Positions 46,030 through 58,200 of a stretch of 64,000 bases of DNA are shown here, piece after piece. Numbering within the stretch: the stretch's first letter is position 1; every line of letters starts with the position of its first letter. The notes under the pieces are model-generated. The model did not search any database. It was not told the origin of the DNA and worked only from the letters and a program-made list of their open reading frames with translations. Position numbers and translations under genes: made by a program. This DNA comes from Sodiomyces alkalinus F11 (lineage: Eukaryota; Ascomycota; Sordariomycetes; Glomerellales; Plectosphaerellaceae): contig NW_021167080.1 in assembly GCF_003711515.1 (NCBI RefSeq), positions 566,430-630,429 of the forward strand, read 5' to 3'.

Positions 46030-49000
46030 TAACACATCTAACTATTACGAAATAAACGATCCTACCTTCGATTTTGATAAGGCTACGAGTTAGTTTAAGC
46101 GGTAGCTCCGCGATAATAAGACCGCCTTTATAGAAGACGCCTATAACCCCGCCGATAAGAAATATAATAGGAATACGCCGGGAACTAACACGGCTCCCGT
46201 ATCTACCACCGCACTAGCACCTATCCCTGCCCCTATACCTACTCCTATCCCTATCACCGGCACTACCTCTACCACTATTTCTGCCTTTACCCCTATCGCT
46301 ACCCCCGTTCCTTAGACCACGATTATAATATGACTAGCGTATAATCCTAACCTACCCCGTATATAAACGTTAACCTAGCCACGCTAACGGAGGAATAACT
46401 AGACGAACGCGTTAAGTGGATAGAGGTATAGAACCACTATAAGCGTAAGCTCGCTTATCTCTCTAAGCTTAAGGCGGATACGATTACCGTCGCTGCCGCC
46501 GCTATTAATCCTAACCCGGCCGATATTACCTACCGCCGTATAGCTAAGCCACGGTATTATATTATCGTAACTCTAATAGGATCCTAGTATACCTATAACG
46601 TGTCCACGATAATATCTATAAAAGGATCCGCCCCCTAGGCGAAGTTTAATTTCCCCTTACCTAAATAGGATGGCGTATCCTAGGCTAAGTATCGCACGTT
46701 TATCTAGGAGACGAATCAGCTATTTAACCTAGATTCTTAGTCCTTCCCTATAGACGCTACGAAGAACTACTTCGTTATATTATACCTCCCCTACCACCTT
46801 AAGGAACGCTAGCAGGCTATACTACGGTATAAGTATAATAGCGACTCTAATAGGGTTACCTACGCCGCCCTATAGGCCTAGCTATCCTATTAGGTTAACG
46901 ATAATAATACCCACTTAAGAGAAGTAGCGGTATAGATCCAGAGCGAGTCTATCTCGTCCTAGAGAGAGGGCGAGTCCTACGCTAAGTTTATATAACGGTC
47001 GGAAGCCCTAGAGTCGGAACTACTAGGCGAGCTCCCGGACTAGTAGAGAATTTAGATAGTGCTAATAAGGGTCCTCCCGCCTATCCGGGACTATATAGTA
47101 TCTATAGGGGTTCTTAAGGACTACTAGAACCTGGCCCTGGCCTACCGTAGGGCAGAGGCCCTAACTATTACCGATAGCCTGGCTATCGCTCGGATAGACT
47201 TTTACTTCACTACCTAATAACGTCCTTTCCGCTCGCGTGCCTATAGTTATAATCCCCACGCTCCGGCCACCTACGGTTCTACTAGTATCTCTATATCTAC
47301 CCCTACGTCTACTCCTACGTCTATACTAGCCTTTACTCCTAGCTACCCTATACACCCTAGACCGTTATCGTACCTCGATTCTATTACTTACTATAACTAT
47401 AACTAAAAGGGGCACTATGCTACTACGTGCCTTAGCTCCTATACCGAGCGATACTTAAGTAATAGTAACCCAAATACCTAACTAGTATCCACCTCTCGCC
47501 CCACGGTCGGCCGTGTTACGGGTAAGGTGCCCTAAGAATAATACCCGTCTTAAATAACCCCCTCTACTACTACTATACTAATAAAGACACGTGTATCCCT
47601 TTACTAGGGTAAGAAATAGGTATAGACGTCGGCTCTCCTTAACGGAGGCGCCGATATTAATATTTTGGATCGGTCCTTTCTAGGACCTAATTAGGTTCCT
47701 AAGGGGTCCCGGGTCCCGGTATCCTGGATTACAGAAAGATATATAAAGGCCACTACTCTTAGGTCTACCTATAGAATTATTATCGTAACTGTCTATTAGG
47801 ATCGGAAAAAAGTATAGCGCGCCGAATTCCACGTTATAGACCTTAATCCTAGGGCGTAAAGATTATCTTAGGGAGGCTATAGCTTATAGCTATTAACCCT
47901 AATATTAATTAGTAATATAGTATATAGACTGATACCTTGACTTACGTAGAGCTTAGTATAGTTATATCTCTAAGAGAGCTATATAGGGTAGTTAGATAAG
48001 CTAAGTCTATCCTTACTCTAACCTATATAGGTTTTACGCGGGGCCTACGTATCGGCTATATCGGCCTAGCAGAAACCCCTTTAGTAGGATATAGAGATAA
48101 ATTCTAAGAAGGCGGGGCCTACCCTAGCCTAGACGGGGACTTAGTAGCTACCCCCGTACTGCCGGAATAGTATTAAGATTTCGCTAATATCTTTAATATC
48201 GATAATACCGGGCGGCTACCGACGTACTAGTAGTGGGACTATGTTATTAAGATCGAGGAAGAGAAGAAGCCTCCTTATAGTCCTATTTATCCCCTCGCCG
48301 CTTAGGGATTTGAAATACTACGTTAATACCTATAGGACGCCGTGGCGAAGGGGTAGAGTAGACCGTCTACTAGCCCGGCCGGCGCCCCTATTCTATTTAT
48401 CCCTAAGAAGGGTGGTAAGCTACGCCTCTATATTAATTATAAAGGGCTGAACAAGGTGACTATTAAGGATCGCACTCTACTACCCCTTATCCACGAGATC
48501 TTGGATCGTTTGTCTTCAGCGTAGTACTATATTAAGCTAGATCTTAAGGACGTACTACCTGTTTTATCTACGGGTAGGTAATAAATAGAAGACGGCGTTC
48601 CGCACGAAATACGGCTATTACGAATACCTTATTATACCGTTCGGTCTTACTAATACGCTAGCGAGCTTCTAACGCTATGTTAATTAAGCGTTAACGGGTC
48701 TTATCTGCACTATCTATATAGTCTACCTCGATAATATTCTTATCTATAGTAAAGACTTAGCTACCCACCGCGTACACGTCCGTAAGGTCCTTACTAGGCT
48801 TAGGTAGTAGTCCCTATATACTAACCCCGATAAGTATAAGTGTAAGGCTAAAGACGTGGAATTCCTCGGTTTTATCTATAGTCTAGATAGAGTACGTATA
48901 GACCTATCCTGCGTTGAGGCTATCCGCGACTAGGAGCTTCCTAATAGTATTAAGAAGATACAGGTCTTCCTAGGCTTTACGGGTTTTTATAGGCGTTTTG

Positions 49001-51371
49001 TTAAGAACTTAACTAAGGCGGCCGCCCACCTTATAGACTATCTTAAAGGGGGCTATATAGGGGGCCCTACTAAGGGGTATACCGGGGTCCTCCTGCTTTC
49101 CTAGTAGGCCTAGGCTATATTCGAGGAAATAAAGCTACTATCTTAGAAAGCGCTAGTTTTAAGGTATTTTAATCCTACTCTGACGATACGTATTAAGCTA
49201 AACGCTTTTACTTTTACTATTAGTGCTATTATTAGTTAGCTCGAGAATAGGCTATAAAGACCTATCGCTTTTATATCCCGTAAGCTTTATAACGCTAAGC
49301 TTAATTATAGCACGCCCGATTGTGAGCTTATAGCTATTATCGAGTCTTTTTGGATATAGCGTTACTATATAGCTTATAGTTAGAGCCCTGTTATTATTCT
49401 AATAGACTACCTAAACTATTGCTACCTATTAGATAAGCCGAAGCTTAAGGGGTAGCACGCACGGTGGCTTAAGGAGCTCGCCCTATTTGACTTTAAGATT
49501 CGGTACCGCCCGGGGACGTTAAACCCTATAGATAGATTATCAAGGAAGCCCTAATATATGTCCTATAAGCGCGCCCTGGTTACTAACCGGGCTAAGGCGG
49601 TAGAGTCTTTTGTAAAGTGTTTTATTATAGGCTATATCAGGAACCAGGGTAGTTCCCGTAATAGCCCCGGTTATAATTTTCCCGCTCCTCTTATCTTACC
49701 AAAGGTAGTCGAGACGTAAGCGGATAACCCTTTTTTAGAGCCCACTCCTCCTATCTTAGTAGTAAAGACGTAAGCAGATAACCTTTTTTTAGAGTCCTTT
49801 TCGAAGCGTTCTGCCTTAGGCCTATATAGGACCTAGTATAGTACCCGCGCTATTCCCGCTCTTAACTCTCCCTTACCGGAAAAGATGGTAGAGGCGTAAA
49901 TGGATAACCTTCCTATCTTAGAGTCTTTTTCGAGGTAATTTATTTTAGGCCTTATCGGGAATTAGCGTGGGTCTTATAGTGCCCCTAAGTCTAACCCTGT
50001 TTTTCCCACTCTTAATTCCCCTACCTTGCTAGAAGAGGTGGTAGAGGCATAAGCGGATAACCCTTTTTATACCCGATAGCGTGAAGCCTACGTGATAATA
50101 CTATATACGGACATTAGTTTAGGAGTAGTAGTATCATGTATTTTAAGAATCGCGTTTTTATACTAGACTACTCTGGCCTCCGAGAGAAGGTTCTATAGTG
50201 TTTCTATAATAGACCTAGCGTGGGCCACTATAGGGTTATAAGGACTATTAAGAGGATTTCGGACTTTTACTTCTAGGATTATTTACCTAGGGATATCCGG
50301 TAGTTTATACCCACCTATACTATGTGTTAATAAACTAAGCCACGGTATTATAAGCCATATAGCGAGCTGGCGAGTCTTTTAGTGCCTTAGTGCCCCTTTA
50401 TAGAGATATCTATTAACTTTATTATAGAACTGCCGCCGGTTTATAGCCTAGGCCATAAATAGGATACTATCCTTATAGTGGTGTGCCGCCTAATAAAGTA
50501 CTCGATTTATATCCCTTCGAGTAGTAGTCTAATAGTAGAAGGGTTAGCTAAGTCCCTGTGGTACTATGTTTTCCGTATGCTTAGTTAGTCTAACGGTATT
50601 AAATTAGACCGAGGCTTATTATTTATAAGTCGTTCTTGGGTAACCTTATATGAGTGCCTCGGTATAGTATAACGCTTATCTATAGCGTAGTACCCGTAAA
50701 CTGACGGATAGACAGAGCGGTAGAACTAGAACCTCGAGTATTACCTGTGTATATTCTATTCGTAGGAATAGGATAACTGGGTTAACTGACTGCTGTTAGC
50801 AGAATTCATCTATTAATATAGCGTAGTATTCTGCGATACGTTATACCCTATCCGATGCGTTAATGGGTTATAACCCCCGAGGCCCTAATAAAGTATAGCT
50901 CCTAAGGGTAGGTAAGGTCCGCGCCGCTAAAGTAGAGCGTCGTGCGGAGCACCTTATAGCCTAGCGCTATTTTATTTCGGATCTTATTAAGAGGGCATAG
51001 GCCTCCTACGAACGGTATGATAATAACGGCTATGCCTAGCGCTCCTTTAAAGTGAATAAGTATATCTTATTATCCATAAAGAATATCCGATAGAAGAGAC
51101 CCTTAAAAAAGCTTAGCGATAAGTTTATTAGTCCGTATAAGGTAACTAAGGTTATCGTTACGTATAGCCTGGATTACTAGTTAGTATTACCTAAAGGTAT
51201 AAGGATTTATAACGTTTTCCCTGTCTCCCTGCTAGAGCTATAGAGGTCCCGCGCTAGTACCTAGTTAAATAGGCCGGCTATAGCGATAAAGAGAATACCT
51301 AGGAGCTAAAGCAGAATATTCCTAACGAACTCGTCGACGCTTACTTTAAGACGAGGCTGTCGGGGCACTAA
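46030..51371 (+). pseudogene. gag-pol of chromovirus B
   Basis: Parallel to A throughout. The zinc knuckle near 47391-47432 keeps the last Cys (YYNYNKKGHYATTC, stop omitted) while the first two are Tyr. Protease ALLNGGADIN-like near 47630. RT box YLDNILIYS at 48724-48735 (Asp to Asn). RNase H near 49150-49550, four repeat units at 49700-50065, integrase with EISINFII (first Asp to Asn) near 50400. Compared with A, a part of the linker just before the chromodomain near 51250 is shorter, and the chromodomain is represented by a YLVKAGYS-like end before the stop at 51369. Confidence 0.9.
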
Positions 51372-51985
51372 ACGGGTTCCTATACTATTCCTATAGAAGA
51401 CCTCATAGACACGATATAAGGGCGTTATTCTATCCTCCCCCCTCTTTACGGATAATAAGACTTACTACGAACTAAATAGGTTTATACACTATCCCCGTAG
51501 GGGACCTAATAGAGATAAGGGTCCACGTATCGGCTATATTAACTAAGAAAACCCTTTAGTAGAATATAGAGATAAATTCTTAGGCAGGGACCCCCCCTTA
51601 ACCTAGACGGGGACTGTATAGGCGTTGTCGCCTCGGTTACTGTTCTTTCTTTAAAGCGTTCTGCTCTTAACCTTTATTCTTCCTTTACAGCGTTCTGCTC
51701 TTAATCTCTGTCTTTCTTCATTAGACTTAACGCCCCGGCCGTAGCTCCCGTTCCTTATCCTTTAGTATAATAGCTTATCGCCTCGACTCTACTCTTCCCA
51801 CTACTCTTCTCTTAATTGACCGTTATAATAGGACACGATTATATTATAACGAAAGTATAGTTAGGACTATTAGGGTTATAATAGGAATACCCTAAAGCTG
51901 GTTAAAAAGAAAGGAAAAACCTAACCTAAAGGCTAGTAAAAAACCTGAAAAAGAAATAACCGTTTCCTCTATATATACTATCCTA
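51372..51985 (+). other. Spacer after pol of element B
   Basis: Equivalent to 15678-16268 of A, including the relic of the protease-RT linker at 51525-51615. No open frame. Confidence 0.5.
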
Positions 51986-53469
51986 TTACGCCCCTAAAAG
52001 GACGTCCTTAAACCCCACCAACTCTAAAGGGGTAGGCTCCCGCCTAGCCACCTCGTTACTATTATCCTCTATATATACCTGGCTCTGCCCCGTGGTAGTA
52101 GCCGCTATTCCCCCCTCTTACCCACTACCCGTGGATAGTATCAAAGGCCGAAAAGACAGAGGCGTTTTCGCCTTCTACTTTTTCTTCTTCTTCCCTGATA
52201 AAGAAGTTAAGGGCGTTAAAGCCTTCTTCCCCTTACCCTTCTTCACTAATAAGGTCGGCACTATGTGATTATTATCGGGTATTTCGTAAGGGTCCGGGGG
52301 GGCCTGGGGACTTTACGGTACGAAGCCTTAAGGTTACGTAATATTACCACCGTCGCTAAATATATTATTACCTATAAAGCTAACCCCCGCGGGGGCTAAG
52401 GTAGACCTTAAGGGTATAGGTATACTATCTTCCGTGGCCTAAGCCTGGGCTAGGTTAAGGGTAGCTATCTACTCGAAAGCAGCGGCTATATATTCTTAGG
52501 CCGTGAGGTCGCGCTAGTATAACGCTAGCCGTTATTACTCGATATTAAGCCGCTACTACTCGACGGTAAGACGCTATTACTATAGCCCGACGAATTATTT
52601 AAAGAGCGCCTCTATACTATTAAGCCTCTTATAGATATCTTCCGCCGTTTTCTAGTAGGCGTCGGTAACTTCCTTAGCTTAACGCCGAGTAACTATAGCT
52701 TCCTCGGTAAATAACCGGTTAACCTTTAGCGTTACTTAACCTAGAGCCTCTTTAAAGATAACCTGGCATCGAACTACTATAGCCTAATATCGATAGTATA
52801 TAGGATTAGTAAGGGTACTATATAGGATTAATAAGGGGACACGGTTAGTAATACTTACGCGATAACTTCTATTTAGACTACCCTTATCGATAGTAATAAC
52901 TAAAACCTTTTATAGCTACTTAGTAGCGTTTTTACCAGCGATAGGAAGCTATTATACGTATTAGACTAATAAGACTACGGAGGAGTCTATAAAGAAAGGG
53001 GCTATAAGAATAATAATAAAGATATCTAACTTGCTAAGTGGTGTTTAAGACTATTATTCTTCGAGTAGTAGTGGTATTTATTAGTACGCTAACCGTTATT
53101 AGCGTGTCGGTAGGTCACGGCCTTAATAATATGCGTTTTCTCTTTAAAATTAATCGCTACTAACTTACCCGTATAACGTATATGGGGGACCTTCAGATCC
53201 CCGCCTATACCGATATCCACTACCCTCTAACGTGGAGTAACCGATAGCGTAGTAGTCGATATTAAAGGCGTAGCCGTAGTTAAAGCAGGAGGCTTTAGCG
53301 TAGCTAGAGCGATAACCTACGATAAGACAGGCTATATAACTAACTACGGGGTAGACTACTTAGCGGTCTATAAGGTCGATACTATAGCCGTAGTCTTAAG
53401 CCTCTTAGAGGCTCGCGTTATACTTATAGGAGTAGCCGCGCGTTTCTTACTATCTTCCTAAGAAGGTAT
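51986..53469 (-). pseudogene. Antisense gene between pol and 3' LTR (copy B)
   Basis: Same layout as copy A: mutated start (ATA at 53469), KRAATPISI-like N-terminus, NFKEKTHTIK segment near 53150, Cys-rich box near 53060-53110 with Cys codons lost, coiled-coil-like stretch near 52680-52780, Lys-rich tail, stop at 51986-51988. The GTAAGT donor of the suspected intron is not preserved here. Confidence 0.68.
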
Positions 53470-54144
53470 AATAACTATACTATATCGCGTGGTTAGCTAG
53501 TATTATAGACTAAAGACGTGGAAGCACTTATAAGATAGTAGTTAGTTATTTAATTAATAGAAACTATAAGTTATTAGTACACGATATCGTGGATTAGGTA
53601 AGGATTTATAGTCGTAGTATAATCGAACATTAGGTATAGAGGAGGAAGAAAAGAATAGGAAAAGGGAATAATAGCAGGTTACGAGATATCCCTAATAGTA
53701 GTTATATAGGCACTTATTTTTAGTATAAAGAAGGAAGCTACGAAATTTACGGAAGGAGTAATATTAGGCCCTATGTGATATTAGTTTCGGGAGTCTTTAT
53801 ATAGATAGATTAAAGAGATATATCGCTTAGAAGAATAAAGGGATAGATTAGAAGACTTAGGGAGGAATTAGCCTAGAATCTACTAGGGGCCCGGGTAGGA
53901 TATTAGCTTTAGTAGTTTTAGTTAATAGAATACAGGGAGGGGGTACGTACCCGGGTTTGAGCTATAGCCGAAGAGGCTCTATATAGGAACTAGGTAGGTA
54001 CCTATCAGTGTCCTATCGTGGAAGGCTTTAGTTCGGAGTATCGGGGGATTTAGGGACGGACTCGGAGACCGGGTTTCGGAGGAGCCGAGAGGCTAGCACG
54101 GATCGGCCGCTCCTAAAGATAGGAGTATCCGGGGGAGGTCGCTA

Positions 54145-54499
54145 TATTAGGTGCCTATAGCAGTGGTTATAATAGATCCCTAGTATAAACCTATAGGGGT
54201 CTAGGCGTGCCTAGTCTAAGACCACTTAAAGCATAGATAAAGCAGTCATTATACTAGTAAACAGAATAGTCCCTCGAAGCAAATAAGGCAGCCCTCAAGG
54301 AAATAAATAAAGTAGTCTTCGAGGAGTAGCGGAGTATAGTCTTAAGGAGCGGAGGAGCCTCCCCTTAGAAGAGGGAGGCCGGCGATTAGTCTAATTCTTT
54401 AGCTACCCCTATACCTTCCTTATTATAATCCTATCGTGATCCTACCTGGTTCCTTACTTAACCGTACGTTTTTACTCTTTACGACTACCTACTTGAATA
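54145..54499 (+). repeat. 3' LTR of element B
   Basis: Starts TATTAGGTGCC after gggggaggtcgcta. It ends acttgaata, keeping a TG that is mutated in the other LTRs. Confidence 0.94.
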
Positions 54500-54504
54500 G
54501 TAGA

Positions 54505-55114
54505 TAAGTCCGATATCGTTAATATAGAAGAATAGGAGTAAACTATCACGGAGTATAATATAGGGGTTATTAAGGATAGCCGTGACTCCTATCTTCTATA
54601 GCGTAGCGCTAAATTCCTTTTACTATAGTAATAACGATACCCTTAAACCGAAGAGGGCTTTCCGTAATAGCAGGACCTTACCTAGCACTTCGTAGTCTTA
54701 TAGTATCTTTATAAACACTTCCTCTTTAAGACTAGTATTAACGAACACGTTAATAGCGTTGAACTACCTTATCTCTAGGTTAAATCAGGCGGTGATAGCT
54801 ATTAGTATACGGAAGGACAACGAGACTAATATAGCGGTGTAGTTATCCTTAATTTCTTACCGTTTTTTTAAATCCCCCTATACTATAAGGCATGCCTTAT
54901 ATTTAAGGAGGGTGCCCTCCTTATTGAACTTATAGGTATATACCTATCTATAGGCGAGGAATTATTACTTAGTAGCCTAATCACTACCTACCTTCTAATA
55001 ATAGCCTATCTATTAGTAGCCTTTAAGGTATTTCCCCTCGGCCTATAACTACCGCTCCCGTAACGGGTAGAGGTGTATATCGCGGTAGTGGTTTAGCGGG
55101 GGCGGGAGATCCTT
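54505..55114 (-). pseudogene. copia-1 (inverted copy): N-terminal RT, between chromoviruses B and C
   Basis: Minus strand: YTYKFNKEGTLLKYKACLIV near 54930 (single copy of the segment triplicated at 3017-3247), SFRILIAITA, FNLEIR, FVNTSLKEEVFIKIL, KALFGLR, and the catalytic box LLLFFYINDIGL (54515-54526; YVDD with Asp to Asn). It continues at 45625 across element B. The upstream end is cut by element C (left flank tcctt at 55110-55114). Confidence 0.85.
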
Positions 55115-55467
55115 TATTAAATAGGTAGTCGTAAAGAGTGAAAAGGTAGGGTTAAGTAAGAAACCAGGTAGGATTATAATAGGATTATAATAGGAAAGTG
55201 TAGGGGTAGCTAAAGAGTTAGATTAATTGCTGGCCTCCCTCTTCTAAGGGGAGGCTCCTCCGCTCCTTAAGACTATACTTCGCTACTCCTCGAGGACTAC
55301 TTTATTTACTTCCTCGAGGGCTGCCTTATTTACTTCGAGGGATTATTCTATTTACTAGTATAATAACTACTTTATTTATACCTCGAGGGGTCTTAGACTA
55401 AGCACGCCTGGACCCTTATAGGTTTATACTAGGGACCTATCATAACTACTACTATAAGCACCTGATA
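55115..55467 (-). repeat. 3' LTR of element C
   Basis: The minus strand begins TATCAGGTGC at 55467, after a gggaaggtagcta tract, and ends tatttaata at 55115. Matches the LTRs of A and B. Confidence 0.93.
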
Positions 55468-56128
55468 TAGCTACCTTCCCCGGATACTCCTGTCCTTAGG
55501 AGCGCCCGATCCGTGCTGGCCTCCCGGCTCCTCTAAAACCCAGTGCCCGAATCCGTCCCTAAGTCCCCCGGTGCCCCGAACCAGAGTCCTCTATAACGGG
55601 ACCCTGATAGGTCCCTGCCTGGTTCCTATATAGAGCCTCTTAGGCCGTGGCTCTAACTCGGGTGCGTACTCCCTCTCTTTATTCTATTAATAAAACTACT
55701 AAAGCTAATACCCTACCCAGGACCCCGATAGGTTCCCGGCCGATTCCTCTACTAGCCCCCTAGTATATCCCTTTATCCTTCTAGGCCATCCCTTTAATTT
55801 ATCTATAAAGACTCCTAGAGCCGGTATTATATAGGGTCCGTTATTACTCCTTCCGTGGATTCGTAGCTTCCTTCTTTATACTAAAAATAGGTGCCTATAT
55901 AACTACTTTTTAGGGATATCTCGTAACCTACCGTTATTCCCTTTTACTATTCTTCTCTTCCTCTCCTATACTTAAATTTCCGATTATACTATTCTTCGTG
56001 AGTTTTTCCCTAATCTAAGATACTATATACTAACGATTTATAATCTTAAATAGGTAAATAACTACTATCTTATACGTAGTTCCTACACGCCTTTAGTCTA
56101 TAATACTAGCTAACCACGCGTAGTTATT

Positions 56129-57597
56129 ATGTCTTCCTAAGAAAATAATAATAATAAACGCGCCGCTACTCCTACGAGTATAACGCGGGCCTCTAAGAGG
56201 CTTAAGACCACGGCTACGGTATTGACCTCGTAGTCCGCTAGGTAGTTAGCCCCGTAGCTAGCTACGCTAGAGCCTCTTGCTCCTACTACGGCTACGCCTT
56301 TAATATCGACTACTACGCCGTTAGTCGCTCTACGCTAGAGGGTAATAGATATCGGTATAGGCGGGGATCTAAGGGCCCCCTGTATAGGTTATACAGGTAA
56401 GTTAGTAGCGATTAACTTTAAGGAAAAAACGTATACTATTAAGGCCGTAACGTGCCGCTATATCGATAATAGTCGGCGGACGAATAAGTGCTATTATTAC
56501 TCTAAGCATAATAGCCTTAAATACCGCGTGGTAAGTTATATATCCTTATCGTCGTCCCGATATATCTTTATTCCCCTTTATACCTCTTTATTATCCTTAT
56601 AGCTCCTCCCTTTATAGTCTACTCCATAGTCTAGTTAGTCTAATATATATAATAGCTTCCTATTACCGGTAAGAATATTACCGAGTAGCTATAGAAGGTT
56701 TTAGTTATCGCTATTAACAAAGGTAGCCTAAATAAGAGTCGCCGTGTAAGTATTACTAACTATATCCCTTTATTACCCCTATATAGTACCTTTACTAATC
56801 CTTTATAGTACTAGGCTATAGTAGTTCGATACTAGGTTATCCTTAGAGAGGCTCTGGGTTAAGCAATACTAGAGGTTAACCGGTCGTTTACCGAGGAAGC
56901 TATAGCTACTCGGCGTTAAGCTAAGGAAGTTATTAACGCCTGCTAAAAAACGGCGGAAAATATCCACGAGAGGCTTAATAGTATAGAGTCGATCCTTAAG
57001 TAATTCGTCGGGCTATAGTAGTAGCGTCTAGCCGTCGAGCAGAAACGCCTTAATATTAAATAATAACGGGTTATATTACACGAGCGCGACCTCGCGGCCT
57101 AGGAGCGGACGGCTACTACTTTCGAGTAGATAGCCGCTCTTAACCTGGCTTAGGCTTAGGGAGACCTGCTTATACCCTCGGGGCCTGCCTTAGCCCCCGC
57201 GGGGGTTAACTTTATAGGTAATAATATATTTAGTGATAGTAGCCCTGCGTAGCCTTATGGCTTTATGCCGTAAGGTCCCTAGGGTCCCCCGGATCCTTAC
57301 GAAATACCCGATAATAATGATATAGTGCCGACCTTATTAGTAAAGAAGGGTAAGGGGAAGAAGGCTTTAACGCCCTTAACTCCTTTATTAGGGAAGAAGA
57401 AGAAGAAGTAGTAGGCGAAGACGCTGCTATCTTTTTATCCTTTAACGCTATCCGCGGGTAGTGGGTAAGAGGGGGTAACGGCTATTACCGCGGGGCAGAG
57501 CCAGGTATATATAGAGGATAATAAGGCGGTTAGGCGCGAGCCTACCCCTCTAGATAACGAGTTAGTAGGGTTTAAGGACGCCCTAAAGGGGCCGTGA
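56129..57597 (+). pseudogene. Antisense gene between pol and 3' LTR (copy C), start codon intact
   Basis: Best preserved of the three copies. ATG at 56129 opens MSS-E-NNNNKRAATPTSITR, then a region ending INFKEKTYTIKAVTCR, a Cys-rich box C-x11-K-C-Y-Y-Y-S-K-H-N-S-L-K-Y (second and last Cys to Tyr), REALG-containing helix and IHERLNSIESILK coiled-coil-like stretch, IPSGPALAPAGVNFIG, LLVKKGKGKKA, LLGKKKKK, and a TGA stop at 57595-57597. TGA is not made by RIP, so this is likely the true end. A GTAAGT follows KYRV near 56528, and the reading frame changes before VIAINKG near 56708, consistent with an intron of roughly 100-150 bases or an indel. Confidence 0.75.
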
Positions 57598-58200
57598 TAG
57601 TATATATAGAGGAATAGTTTTTTTTTTCAGGTTTTTTACTAGCCTTCGGGTTAGGTTTTTTCCTTTTTTTCTTTTTGAACTAGCTTTAGGGTATTCCTAT
57701 TATAACCCTAACAGTCCTAACTATACTTCTATTATAATATAATCGTATCTCTATTATAACGGTTAATCGGGGGGGGAAAGTAGAGCTTAAGGCGATAAGC
57801 TGTTATGCTAGAAGAATAGGAACGGGGATTAGGGCGTTATGCCCGGAAAAAGGAATAGAGGTCGGAAACAGAACGCTGAAAAAGGAAGGGCAGAGGTTAA
57901 GAGCAGAACGCGTAAAAAGAAGAAGAAAATAGTAAACGAGGCGATAACGCCCCTATAGTTCCCGTCTAGGTTAAGGGGGGGTCCCTATCTAAGAATTTAT
58001 CTCCACGGCCTACTAAAGGGTTTTTTAGGTTAGTGTGGCCGATTCGTGGGCCTTTATCCCTATTAGGTCCCCTACGAGAATAATAGGTAAACCTATTAGG
58101 TTCCTAGTAAGTCTCGTTATCCGTAAGGAGGGGGGAAGGTAAAATAACGTCCTTACATTATATCTATAAGGCCTCCTATATAGGTAATATATAAACCCGT
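57598..58200 (-). other. Spacer after pol of element C
   Basis: Equivalent to 15678-16268 in A. Contains the relic protease-RT linker at 57960-58050. No open frame. Confidence 0.5.

Larger units (their letters stand above)
45626..54499 (+). mobile_element. Full-length Ty3/gypsy chromovirus B (8,874 bp), same family as A
   Basis: LTRs of 354 and 355 bp, GTAGA duplications, and the same internal order as A, at the same total length. Inserted into the RT of the inverted copia-1 copy. Confidence 0.95.

Noticed and set aside
48241..48450. Open plus-strand frame rich in Arg and Leu
   Set aside because: Lies inside the RT entry of element B in another frame.
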